This document shows positions 27,858 to 35,674 of a DNA stretch of 64,000 nt, piece by piece. The stretch covers positions 1-64,000 of the forward strand of contig JAUVXE010000006.1 of assembly GCA_030603745.1 (NCBI GenBank). Direction: 5' to 3'. The notes under the pieces are model-generated. The model was not told where the DNA came from, did not search any database, and saw nothing but the letters and a program-made list of their open reading frames with translations. The translations under genes and the position numbers were made by a program. The stretch's first letter is position 1. Every line of letters begins with the position of its first letter. Source of the DNA: Coriobacteriia bacterium (GTDB lineage Bacteria > Actinomycetota > Coriobacteriia > Anaerosomatales > SLCP01).

Positions 27858-28232
27858 GTGGTGGACTACGCGTACAAGCGAACAGCGACCAGGGAGTTCC
27901 CGGAGACGATCGAAGCCGTGGAGCGCGCGGTGCGCGGCCACGGCTTCATCGTGCGCAACTCCTACGACATCGGCGGAACGGTCGTGGCGAAAGGGTTCGC
28001 GATCAGGCCGCTCGTGATCCTCGAGGTCGGGCCTGAAGGGGAGGACGTGGGGCTCCCGCTCTCCCTCGTGCTGCCGTGTCGCATCAACATCTACGAGGAG
28101 GACGGGTCGGTGGTTGTCGCCGCGCTGCGCCCGACCATCTTCAAGGCCGTCTATCCCGAGCACGACCTCGAGGAGGTCGCCGAGGAGGTCGAGCGGACCA
28201 TCATCGGCATCGTCGACGAGGCGGCCGGCTGA
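27858..28232 (+). CDS. DUF302 domain protein
   Basis: About 124 residues if begun at GTG 27858 (GTG 27861 and ATG 27804 are alternatives; none has a clear ribosome site). The body fits DUF302: FPETIEAVERAVRGHGF followed by the LPCRINIYEEDGSVVV strand pair and an EEVERTIIGI helix. The function is unknown, though DUF302 proteins often occur with sulfur, thioredoxin or metal genes. It lies 85 bases downstream of the thioredoxin gene on the same strand and probably on the same message. Confidence 0.7.
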   Translation: MVDYAYKRTATREFPETIEAVERAVRGHGFIVRNSYDIGGTVVAKGFAIRPLVILEVGPEGEDVGLPLSLVLPCRINIYEEDGSVVVAALRPTIFKAVYPEHDLEEVAEEVERTIIGIVDEAAG

Positions 28233-28270
28233 CGTTCTCGCCCCGGCGGGCCCCGGCGCGACCGCCGTCC

Positions 28271-28567
28271 CTACTTCACGCAGGACGAGTACTTGAGGAA
28301 GACGGCGATCGCCTCGTCGATGAGCTCGTCGCGACTCTTCTCCTCCTCGTCGAGGAGGCAGCGCTTCATCGAGTGGCCGATGATGTGCAGGCCGACCTGG
28401 TTGAGCGCGGACTTGGCGGCCATGATCTGGGTGAGCACGTCCTCGCAGTCCTTGCCCGACTCGATCATCGACTGGAGGCCGCGAATCTGGCCCTCGAGCC
28501 TGCGGAGCCGGTTCAGGATCCTCTTCCGTTCGGTGTCGGTCTCGAGTGGTCCGAGCGCGTCGCTCAC
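28271..28567 (-). CDS. CsoR/CstR-family transcriptional repressor
   Basis: A 98-residue all-helical regulator (DUF156 fold). Key residues: RLRRLEGQIRGLQSMIESGKDC with Cys41, and GHSMKRC with Cys70. In copper-sensing CsoR a His stands four before the second Cys (HxxxC); here that position is Ser66, while His65 is one residue off. Cys41/Cys70 without the His matches the persulfide sensor CstR of staphylococci better than CsoR; Cys96 is extra. GTG at 28567 follows GAGGTG. It is divergent from a CDF transporter across an ATACCCC-type operator, so autoregulation is likely. Confidence 0.85.
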   Translation of the reverse strand: MSDALGPLETDTERKRILNRLRRLEGQIRGLQSMIESGKDCEDVLTQIMAAKSALNQVGLHIIGHSMKRCLLDEEEKSRDELIDEAIAVFLKYSSCVK

Positions 28568-28627
28568 GGCGTTCACCTCGCAGCGTGGGTGGGGTACTAT
28601 CATCGTTCGTGCGGGTACCAGGACAAT

Positions 28628-28644
28628 ATACCCCTGGGGGGTAT
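28628..28644. promoter_or_regulatory. CsoR/CstR-type operator between repressor and CDF gene
   Basis: ATACCCCTGGGGGGTAT has 7-bp arms ATACCCC/GGGGTAT around 3 bases, extended by T/A to TATACCCC/GGGGTATA. It lies in the divergent gap; minus-strand hexamers TTGTCC and GATGAT/GATAGT towards the repressor gene, and TATAAG towards the CDF gene, are possible promoter parts. Confidence 0.75.
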
Positions 28645-28697
28645 AAGACGGCAAGAGGGGGTGCGCGGTGGGCTACACAAGGCCGGTCGAGGGAGCG

Positions 28698-29612
28698 ATG
28701 TCCCACGACCGCATCTCGCGGATCCGGCGCGCGCTCGTCGTCATCCTGGTGCTCAACCTCGCCGTCGCCGCGGCCAAGCTCGTGTGGGGCGTCGTCTCCG
28801 GCTCCGTATCGATGCAGGCCGACGGGTTCCACTCGCTGTTCGACGGCACGTCCAACGTCGTGGGTCTCGTGGGGCTCGCGCTCGCGGCGCGACCCGCCGA
28901 CCGCGACCACCCGTACGGGCACGGCAAGTACGAGACCTGGGCCTCGGCGGCCATCGGGGCGATGCTGGCGCTTGCGGCCTACAACGTCGGCACCACCGCG
29001 ATCGGGCGGCTGCTCGCCGGCAGCCCGGCGCCTCGCGTCGACGCGATCGCCTTCGCGGTGATGATCGGCACGCTGGCCGTGAACCTCGGCGTGACCTTCT
29101 ACGAGCGGCGCCTCGGCAAGCGCCTCGGCAGCGAGATCCTCGTCGCCGACGCGAGCCACACGGCCAGCGACGCGATGGTGAGCGTCGGCGTCATCCTCGG
29201 CCTGGTCGCGGTGCGGCTCGGCTACCCGGTCGCCGATCCGCTGATCGCGCTGCTCGTCGCGGGCGCGATCGCGTACACGGCGCTCAGCGTCTTCCGGCAG
29301 GCGACCGTCACGCTCTCCGACACAGCCCGCATCGACCCGGCGAGGATCGCCGCTCTCGTCAACGCGGTCCCGGGTGTCCTCGGCTCGCACCACATCCGGA
29401 CCCGCGGCTCTCAGGCCGAGGTCTACGTCGACCTCCACATCCAGGTCGACCCGTCTGCGACCGTGACCGAGGGGCACCGGATCGCCGAGGAGGTCGAGCG
29501 CGCGGTGTGCCACGGGTTCGCCGAGGTCGTCGACGTCGTCTCGCACCTCGAACCGCTCGACGCGTACCAGTCGGACAAGACGGCACGTGAGATCGATGCG
29601 GGACTCGTCTGA
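28698..29612 (+). CDS. CDF-family divalent cation efflux transporter
   Basis: A 304-residue cation diffusion facilitator with six helices and a C-terminal cytosolic domain of about 80 residues. The transport-site motifs are HSLFD in helix 2 and HTASD in helix 5 (HxxxD in both, the common zinc/iron/manganese pattern), with DHPYGHGKYE between. ATG at 28698 with GAGGGAG upstream is preferred to the GTG at 28668, which adds ten unlike residues. The operator in front indicates control by the divergent repressor. Confidence 0.88.
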   Translation: MSHDRISRIRRALVVILVLNLAVAAAKLVWGVVSGSVSMQADGFHSLFDGTSNVVGLVGLALAARPADRDHPYGHGKYETWASAAIGAMLALAAYNVGTTAIGRLLAGSPAPRVDAIAFAVMIGTLAVNLGVTFYERRLGKRLGSEILVADASHTASDAMVSVGVILGLVAVRLGYPVADPLIALLVAGAIAYTALSVFRQATVTLSDTARIDPARIAALVNAVPGVLGSHHIRTRGSQAEVYVDLHIQVDPSATVTEGHRIAEEVERAVCHGFAEVVDVVSHLEPLDAYQSDKTAREIDAGLV

Positions 29613-30597
29613 GGCGCGGGCCGCCGACGCGGCCGAACACCGATGGCGCGGATACGCGCTCGCCGTGCTCGCGGCGGTCTGCTGGGCGACCGGCGGCCTC
29701 ACGGCCAAGTGGCTCTTCACCGCCGAGGGGGCGGCCACGGCCGCCTGGCGCGTGCCGCCGCTCGGCCTGACCATCGAGCCCGTCACGCTCGCGGGCGCGC
29801 GGGCCGTGACCGCCTTCCTGGTGCTGCTCGTCTACCTGCTGCTCACCCGGCGCGGCGCACTCGCGGTCGCCGCGCGGCGCCTGCCGTTCCTCGCCCTGTT
29901 CGGCGTGGTGGGACTGGCGGGCGTCCATCTGACCTACTTCCAGGCGATCTCGCACACCAACGTCGCCACCGCGATCCTCCTCGAGTACCTCGCGCCCGTG
30001 ATCGTGCTCGTGATCGCCGTGCTCTTCCTCGGCGAGCGGTTCACCTGGACGTTGCCCGTGGGCGTCACGATGTCGATCGGCGGGTGCGCGCTCGTGGTGG
30101 GCGTCGCGAGCGGGGCGGGCCTGGTGGTGAGCCCCGCGGGACTCGCGTGGGGCCTCGCCTCGGCGGTCTTCTTCGCGGCCTACTCCCTCATGGGCCGCTA
30201 CGGGGCCCCGCGCTTCTCTCCGTGGACCCTGCTCGTCTACGGCCTCGGTTTCGCCTCGGTGTTCTGGTTGATCTACCTCGGCGGCCCGGCCGGGATGGCG
30301 CCCGCGTTCGTGAGCTGGCGGGCGGTCGCCGCGGTCGGCTTCATCGCCGTGGTCAGCACGATCGTCCCGTTCGCGGCCTTCTTGAAGGCGCTCCACTATG
30401 TCGACCCCACGCGCGCGACCATCGTCGCCACGCTTGAGCCGGTGATCGCCGGCGTGGCGGCCTACGCCACCTTCGGCGAGTCGTTCGGCGCGACCCAGCT
30501 GCTGGGCGGGGCGCTCGTGCTGGCCGCGATCATGATCGTGCAGGCGCCCGGGCGCGCCGAGCCGGCGCAGCCGTTCGAGGTGCCACCTGCGGGCTGA
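29596..30597 (+). CDS. EamA/DMT-family transporter
   Basis: A 333-residue membrane protein with ten predicted helices in two EamA repeats. Typical features are the LAAVCWATGGLTAKWLF first helix, VHLTYFQAISHTNVATAILLEYLAPV, and in the second half KALHYVDPTRATIVATLEPVIAGVAAYATFGE. Such proteins export amino acids or other metabolites; the substrate is unknown. ATG at 29596 overlaps the CDF gene end by 17 bases, so the two are coupled. GTG at 29587 is an alternative start. Confidence 0.85.
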   Translation: MRDSSEARAADAAEHRWRGYALAVLAAVCWATGGLTAKWLFTAEGAATAAWRVPPLGLTIEPVTLAGARAVTAFLVLLVYLLLTRRGALAVAARRLPFLALFGVVGLAGVHLTYFQAISHTNVATAILLEYLAPVIVLVIAVLFLGERFTWTLPVGVTMSIGGCALVVGVASGAGLVVSPAGLAWGLASAVFFAAYSLMGRYGAPRFSPWTLLVYGLGFASVFWLIYLGGPAGMAPAFVSWRAVAAVGFIAVVSTIVPFAAFLKALHYVDPTRATIVATLEPVIAGVAAYATFGESFGATQLLGGALVLAAIMIVQAPGRAEPAQPFEVPPAG

Positions 30598-30635
30598 GCT
30601 GCACAGGAACCACACGAATAACCAGCCCCCTGCGG

Positions 30636-30651
30636 TGGTATATTCTTTGCT
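30636..30651 (+). promoter_or_regulatory. Possible sigma-54-like or -10 element upstream of rpoN
   Basis: TGGTATATTCTTTGCT has the GG-N10-GC spacing and the TTGCT end of a sigma-54 promoter, but the CAC of the -24 element is missing. The same bases hold TATATT, usable as a sigma-70 -10 box. It lies about 55 bases before the rpoN start. Confidence 0.35.
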
Positions 30652-30704
30652 AGAGGCCGCCCTTCTTCCGGGCGCCGGGACGCGAGGCAGGGGAGGTGAT
30701 CGGC

Positions 30705-32099
30705 GTGGAACTCGGGCAGCGGACCGAACTGCGTCAGAAGGTCACCCTCTCCCCCCAGGTCTACCAGGGGTTGAGCATCCTCGCCATGCCCGTGTTCGAA
30801 CTCCAGCAACTCATCGAGCAGGAGATGCTCGAGAACCCCGTCCTCGAGGTCGAGGACAGCGAGCCCGAGCCCGCCGAGGGCGAGGACGAGCGTCGTGAGG
30901 ACGGCGAGGAGGAACGGGCCTGGGACGAGTGGCTCGACATGTACGAGGACCTCGACTCGACCGACTACTCCGGGCCACGCGACCCCAACGAGGAGAGTGC
31001 CAACACCGAGGAGTTCGTCGGCGGCGTCATGAGCTTCACCGACTACCTCGCCGAGCAGCTCGCCCTGCTCGACCTCACCGCTGAGATGCGGGTCGCCGCG
31101 CTCGCGGTGATCGGCTCGCTCGACACCGACGGCTTCTTCCGCGGGGACTGTGGCGAGGTCGCCGCCGTCGCCGGCGTCACCACCGGGCAGGCCGAGGAGG
31201 CGCTCCGGGTCGTGCAGCAACTCGATCCGCCGGGCGTCGGGGCGCGCACGCTCCCCGAGGCGCTCCGCATCCAGATGGACTACCTCGGCGTGGACGACCC
31301 GCTGCTCGAGGCGATCGTCGAGTCCCACCTCGACGACGTCGCCGCGAGCCACTTCCGCAAGATCGCGCGTGCTCTCAAGGCCGAAGAGGACGCGGTGCGC
31401 GAGGCGATCGACACGCTGCGCACCCTCAACCCGCGTCCCGCGGGCGCCTACTCGCCGGGCCCCTCGCCCGGCTACATCGTGCCCGACGTGACGGTGCGGC
31501 GCTTCGACGACGAGTGGCTCATCATCCCCAACAACGAGTCCGTCCCTACGCTGCGGGTCAGCCCGCGTTATCGCTCGATGCTGCGCTCCGGGTCGACCGC
31601 CGACGAGGAGACGCGGCGCTACCTCAAGGACCGCATCCGCTCGGCGGAGAGCTTCATCCGCAACGTGGACCGCCGCAAGGACACCGTGAGCCGGATCGCG
31701 TCGATCATCCTCGAGGTCCAGGCGGAGTTCTTCGAGGACGGCAAGGGGCCGCTGCGTCCGCTCCGGCTCGAGGACGTCGCCGTCGAGATCGGCGTGCATC
31801 TGTCGACCGTGAGCCGTGGGGTCACCGGCAAGTACATGGCCACGCCCTACGGGCTGTTCGAGCTCAAGCACTTCTTCGCCGGCGGCTACCGCACGAGCAC
31901 CGGCATGGACATCGCCTCCACGAGCATCAAGCAGCGCCTCAAGGAGCTCGTGCGCGACGAGGACGCCGGCAAGCCGCTCTCCGACCAGAAGCTCGCCGAG
32001 CTGCTCTCGGCGGAAGGCGTGACCGTCGCGCGCAGGACGGTCGCCAAGTACCGCGAGGAGCTCGGCATCGAGCCGTCGTGGGCGAGGAGGCGCAGGTGA
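30705..32099 (+). CDS. rpoN: RNA polymerase sigma-54 factor
   Basis: A 464-residue sigma-54. Region I (residues 1-50) is the Gln/Leu-rich activator-responsive part (QKVTLSPQVYQGLSILAM). An acidic region II of about 50 residues follows, then the core-binding and HTH regions, ending with the RpoN box ARRTVAKYRE at residues 442-451. The HTH segment STVSRGVTGKYMATPYG, which contacts the -12 element, is intact. GTG at 30705 is chosen because GGGGAGG lies 7 bases upstream. It overlaps a histidine-kinase gene (GTGA) and forms a three-gene operon with the activator. Confidence 0.96.
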   Translation: MELGQRTELRQKVTLSPQVYQGLSILAMPVFELQQLIEQEMLENPVLEVEDSEPEPAEGEDERREDGEEERAWDEWLDMYEDLDSTDYSGPRDPNEESANTEEFVGGVMSFTDYLAEQLALLDLTAEMRVAALAVIGSLDTDGFFRGDCGEVAAVAGVTTGQAEEALRVVQQLDPPGVGARTLPEALRIQMDYLGVDDPLLEAIVESHLDDVAASHFRKIARALKAEEDAVREAIDTLRTLNPRPAGAYSPGPSPGYIVPDVTVRRFDDEWLIIPNNESVPTLRVSPRYRSMLRSGSTADEETRRYLKDRIRSAESFIRNVDRRKDTVSRIASIILEVQAEFFEDGKGPLRPLRLEDVAVEIGVHLSTVSRGVTGKYMATPYGLFELKHFFAGGYRTSTGMDIASTSIKQRLKELVRDEDAGKPLSDQKLAELLSAEGVTVARRTVAKYREELGIEPSWARRRR

Positions 32100-33622
32100 G
32101 CGACGGGCAGCACGCCGAGCCGACGGCGGAGATGCTCCGCCGGAAGCAGAAGGTGCGCGCGGTGGTCATCGTCGTCGCGATGCTCGCGGTGGTCTCCGGG
32201 CTGCACGTCTACACCAACGTCGCCGGGGGCGCGGTCGTGCTGCACCTGCTCTACCGGCGCCTCTACTACATCCCGATCCTCTACGCCGCCTTCGTCTTCG
32301 GCGCGCGCGGCGGGCTCGCCACCGCGGTGGCGGCGGCCGTCCCGTTCATGCTGCACGCGCAGGTCACCCTCGGCGGTTTCACCGGCCGCAACCTCGACAA
32401 CGCGCTCGAGGTGATGATGTACCTCGTGACCGGCCTGCTCTTCGGCACGTTGCGCGACATGGAGGAGCGCAAGACGGCCGACCTGCGGCAGGTCAGCCGC
32501 CGGCTGGAGGAGGCGTACAAGAAGCTCGAGGAGCGCGCGATCCAGCTCATCAACATCCAGGACTACACGCAGTCGATCCTGCGCTCGATCACCTCGGGCG
32601 TGCTCACGGTCGGACCCGACGCCTCGGTGACCACCGTGAACCCGGCCGCCGAGCGGCTCCTCGGCATGTCCGAGTACGAGATGGTGCCCAAGAGCATCGG
32701 GTCGATCTTCAGTGACGACGGGGGGCTCGAGGGCGACGTACGCAAGGTCCTCTCCGGGCGGATCCCGCTCATCATGCGCGAGGTCACGCTGACCACGCGC
32801 GGCGGCCGCGAGGTCAGCGTGCAGGCGTCGACGTCGCGGATGCGCGCTGTGGGAGGGCGGATCCTCGGCGCGGTCGTGACGATCGAGGACGTCTCCGAGA
32901 TCAGGGCGCTCACCGACCAGCTGATCAGGGCGGACCGGCTCGCCGCGATGGGCGAGTTGACCGCGGGCGTGGCGCACGAGGTGCGCAACCCGCTCGGCGT
33001 GATCCGCGCGAGCGTCCAGCTGCTCGAGGACGCCGAGTGCGACGCGAGCCGGATCCATGACGCGGGCGCCGTCATCAAGCAGGAGATCGACCGGCTCGAC
33101 AAGGTCATCAAGGCGCTGCTCGACTTCGGGCGCCCGAGCAAGCCGACGATGCTCCTGACCGACGTGGCCGACGTCCTGACCGACGTGGTGCTCTTCACGA
33201 GCCGGTTCGCGAGCCAGTCCGAGGTGGTGATCGAGGAGCACATCCCCGCCGACCTCTCGCCTGTCGTGGCCGACCCCGACCAGCTCAAGCAGGTGTTCCT
33301 GAACCTGATCACCAACGCGGTCCAGGCGATGGAGGACGCAGGCGGGACGATCGTGCTGGCGGCGACGGAGCGCGACGACTTCCTCGAGGTCTCGGTCACC
33401 GACAGCGGGCCGGGCATCCCGCCGAGCGACATCGGCAAGGTGTTCGACCCGTTCTACTCGACGCGGGACGCGGGCACGGGGCTCGGGTTGACGATCGTGC
33501 ACCGCATCATCGACGAACATGATGGGCATATCGAAGTGGAAAGCGGGCCGGACGGCACGACCTTCAAGGTCTCGTTGCCGGTCGGTATCGTGGATGACGA
33601 CACGACAAGGAGCGTTCGATGA
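32096..33622 (+). CDS. PAS-domain sensor histidine kinase (NtrB/ZraS-like)
   Basis: A 508-residue membrane sensor. Residues 20-120 contain about four hydrophobic helices including YRRLYYIPILYAAFVFG, then a coiled linker. A PAS domain spans about residues 155-265. The HisKA domain has the phospho-acceptor His294 in GVAHEVRNPLG, and the ATPase domain shows NLITNAVQAM, DSGPGIP and GTGLGLTIV. GTG at 32096 with AGGAGG upstream overlaps the rpoN stop. Gene order rpoN-kinase-activator suggests it phosphorylates the next protein; the signal is unknown. Confidence 0.93.
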   Translation: MSDGQHAEPTAEMLRRKQKVRAVVIVVAMLAVVSGLHVYTNVAGGAVVLHLLYRRLYYIPILYAAFVFGARGGLATAVAAAVPFMLHAQVTLGGFTGRNLDNALEVMMYLVTGLLFGTLRDMEERKTADLRQVSRRLEEAYKKLEERAIQLINIQDYTQSILRSITSGVLTVGPDASVTTVNPAAERLLGMSEYEMVPKSIGSIFSDDGGLEGDVRKVLSGRIPLIMREVTLTTRGGREVSVQASTSRMRAVGGRILGAVVTIEDVSEIRALTDQLIRADRLAAMGELTAGVAHEVRNPLGVIRASVQLLEDAECDASRIHDAGAVIKQEIDRLDKVIKALLDFGRPSKPTMLLTDVADVLTDVVLFTSRFASQSEVVIEEHIPADLSPVVADPDQLKQVFLNLITNAVQAMEDAGGTIVLAATERDDFLEVSVTDSGPGIPPSDIGKVFDPFYSTRDAGTGLGLTIVHRIIDEHDGHIEVESGPDGTTFKVSLPVGIVDDDTTRSVR

Positions 33623-34968
33623 GTCGACGGGTACTCGTTGCCGACGATGAGAAGAACATGCGCTGGGTGCTCGCCCAGGCGCTCGAGGGCGAAGGCTTCG
33701 AGGTGGTGCAGGCGGTCGACGGCAAGGAGGCGCTCGCGGCGATCGCCGAGGTCGAGCCCGACGTGCTCGTACTCGACCACCGCATGCCCAAGCCCGATGG
33801 CATGGAGGTCCTCCGTCGTCTGCGCGCGCAGGGGAACACCTTCCCGGTCATCATGCTCACCGCGCACGGGAACGTGGCGCAGGCCGTCGAGGCGATGAAG
33901 GCGGGCGCGAGCGAGTACCTCACGAAGCCGTTCGACCTCGAGGAGCTCAAGATCGCGATCGAAAAGGCGCTCAAGGTGCGCTCGCTCTCGGCCGAGGTCG
34001 AGCGGTTGCGCGAGGAGCTCGACCGTGAGTACGACGTCGAGGGCATCGTCGCCGCGGACTCGCGGATGATGGCCGTGATCGAGGACGTCCGTAAGGTCGC
34101 GCCCACGAACGCGACGGTGATTCTCTACGGCGAGTCCGGGACCGGCAAGGAGCTCGTCGCCCGGGCGCTGCACAGCCTGTCCGAGCGTGCCGAGAAGCCC
34201 TTCGTCTCGGTGAGCGCGGGAGCGCTGCCCGAGACGCTTCTCGAGAGCGAGTTGTTCGGTTACGAGAAGGGAGCCTTCACCGGCGCGATGAACGCGAAGC
34301 CGGGCCGCTTCGAGATGGCCAACGGCGGGACGCTGTTCCTCGACGAGATCGGCGACATCACGCCGGCGGTGCAGGTGAAGCTGCTCCGCGTGCTCCAGGA
34401 ACGGCGGTTCGAGCGCCTCGGCGGGACCCGTACGATCGAGGTCGACGTGCGCGTGGTCGCCGCGACCAACCGCGACCTGCAGCAGCTCATCGCCGACGGC
34501 GAGTTCCGCGAGGACCTCTTCTACCGTCTCAACGTGGTGCCGATCACGCTCCCGACGCTTCGCGCGCGCTCGGGAGACATCCCGCTGCTCGTCGCTCACT
34601 TCCTTGAGAAGTTCAACGCCGGAGCGAAGCGGATCTCCTCGGCGGCGATGGAGCTGCTCGTCAACTACCAGTGGCCCGGCAATATCCGCGAGCTCGAGAA
34701 CACCGTCGAGCGCATCGTGATCCTCTCTCACGACGAGGAGATCGGGGTGGACGACCTGCCGCTCGAGATCCGGATGAACGCGCGGGAGTGCCCGGTGCCG
34801 GAGGGCGGCTTCGCCCTTCCGGCCGATGGGGTCGATCTGGAGGAGGTCGAGCTCGACCTCGTGCGCCAGGCGCTGGAGCGCTCCGGAGGCAGCGCACCCA
34901 AGGCCGCGAAACTGCTCGGGCTCACGGCCAAGACGCTCGAGGCGCGGATGGCGCGCCTCGGTCTGTAG
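33619..34968 (+). CDS. NtrC-family sigma-54-dependent response regulator
   Basis: A 449-residue activator with three domains. The receiver (1-120) has phospho-acceptor Asp53. The AAA+ domain (about 140-375) has Walker A GESGTGKE, the sigma-54-contacting GAFTGA at residues 218-223 and Walker B GGTLFLDEIGD. The C-terminal Fis-type helix-turn-helix ends APKAAKLLGLTAKTLEARM. ATG at 33619 overlaps the kinase stop (ATGA). All features needed for ATP-dependent opening of sigma-54 promoters are present, and a near-consensus sigma-54 promoter lies 10 bases past its stop. Confidence 0.95.
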   Translation: MSRRVLVADDEKNMRWVLAQALEGEGFEVVQAVDGKEALAAIAEVEPDVLVLDHRMPKPDGMEVLRRLRAQGNTFPVIMLTAHGNVAQAVEAMKAGASEYLTKPFDLEELKIAIEKALKVRSLSAEVERLREELDREYDVEGIVAADSRMMAVIEDVRKVAPTNATVILYGESGTGKELVARALHSLSERAEKPFVSVSAGALPETLLESELFGYEKGAFTGAMNAKPGRFEMANGGTLFLDEIGDITPAVQVKLLRVLQERRFERLGGTRTIEVDVRVVAATNRDLQQLIADGEFREDLFYRLNVVPITLPTLRARSGDIPLLVAHFLEKFNAGAKRISSAAMELLVNYQWPGNIRELENTVERIVILSHDEEIGVDDLPLEIRMNARECPVPEGGFALPADGVDLEEVELDLVRQALERSGGSAPKAAKLLGLTAKTLEARMARLGL

Positions 34969-34977
34969 GACCGGGTC

Positions 34978-34994
34978 TTGGCACACGCCTTGCA
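34978..34994 (+). promoter_or_regulatory. Sigma-54 promoter
   Basis: TTGGCACACGCCTTGCA fits the sigma-54 consensus TGGCAC-N5-TTGCA, with exactly ten bases between the GG of the -24 and the GC of the -12 element. It sits just behind the activator gene; the expected transcription start is near 35005, leading into the zinc-ribbon and HMA genes. Confidence 0.85.
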
Positions 34995-35036
34995 CCTGCG
35001 GAGGTATCGTGACCGCACCCCCGATGGAGCCCTGAC

Positions 35037-35384
35037 GTGGCAGGCGACACACAGAGGCGGACCCTTGTGATCCTTGCGATCGTGGCGGGCGCGCTGCTGG
35101 TGTCCGGGATCGTGATCGCCATGGCGTCCGCGGGGCGGGGGAGCGCGTCGGGCTCGGCGATCACCTGGACGGTGCCGATCGTCGCGGGCATCCTGGTCGC
35201 GCTCGTGGCACTCCTGCTCGGCGAGCAGCCGGGCGGCGCCGAGGCCGGGGAGGAGCTCCGGAGCACGTCGTGCGCGGCGTGCGGCACGTCGATCATCGAT
35301 GAGTGGCGGTTGTGCCCCTACTGTGGTCAACTGCTCGAGTGTGACATGACGTTCCCTGCCGAAGGAGGACCCACCCGTGGCTGA
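35037..35384 (+). CDS. Small membrane zinc-ribbon protein
   Basis: A 115-residue protein with two helices (about residues 9-30 and 42-62) and a C-terminal rubredoxin-like zinc ribbon, CAACG...CPYCG, near residues 80-102. The function is unknown. GTG at 35037 has only a weak GGAG ahead of it. As first gene behind the sigma-54 promoter it is probably a direct target of the kinase/activator pair. It overlaps the start of the HMA gene by 8 bases. Confidence 0.75.
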   Translation: MAGDTQRRTLVILAIVAGALLVSGIVIAMASAGRGSASGSAITWTVPIVAGILVALVALLLGEQPGGAEAGEELRSTSCAACGTSIIDEWRLCPYCGQLLECDMTFPAEGGPTRG

Positions 35385-35601
35385 CGTGTCGACCATCAGG
35401 CTCAGCACGACCGGCATGCACTGCGGCTCGTGTGCGATGTTGATCGATCTGACGCTCGGGGAGCTTCCGGGCGTCGCCGAGGTCACGACCGACTACGCGA
35501 CCGGGATCTCGACCGTCACCTACGACACCACCGCGCTCAGCGTCGACGACCTGCTGGGCGCCGTCCGCGCCGCGGGATACGACGCCGTCGTCGAGGGGTG
35601 A
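35377..35601 (+). CDS. Heavy-metal-associated (HMA) domain protein
   Basis: A 74-residue protein consisting only of an HMA ferredoxin-like fold with the metal-binding loop GMHCGSC (Cys16, Cys19). Such proteins (CopZ, MerP types) bind soft metals such as Cu(I), Zn(II) or Hg(II) and pass them to transporters. GTG at 35377 is backed by GAAGGAGGA at 35362-35370. It shares the sigma-54-driven transcript with the zinc-ribbon gene and lies directly before the operator of ccdA. No P-type ATPase is present in the window. Confidence 0.88.
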   Translation: MADVSTIRLSTTGMHCGSCAMLIDLTLGELPGVAEVTTDYATGISTVTYDTTALSVDDLLGAVRAAGYDAVVEG

Positions 35602-35611
35602 CGCCGCGGGG

Positions 35612-35641
35612 TTGTGGCGGAAATACCCCTAAGGGTATACT
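35612..35641 (+). promoter_or_regulatory. ccdA promoter with CsoR/CstR-type operator
   Basis: TTGTGG (35612-35617) and TATACT (35636-35641) are 18 bases apart. The palindrome ATACCCCTAAGGGTAT (35623-35638) overlaps the -10 box; its arms ATACCC/GGGTAT equal those of the operators at 27348 and 28628. Confidence 0.8.
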
Positions 35642-35674
35642 GTCGCCACGCTCGTCTCGACCGGAAGGATCGGC

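Noticed and set aside
35009-35035. Tiny frame GTG...TGA (8 codons) behind GGAGG upstream of the zinc-ribbon gene
   Set aside because: It would start almost at the predicted sigma-54 transcription start, leaving no room for the ribosome site on the mRNA. It could be a leader peptide only if transcription starts further upstream.
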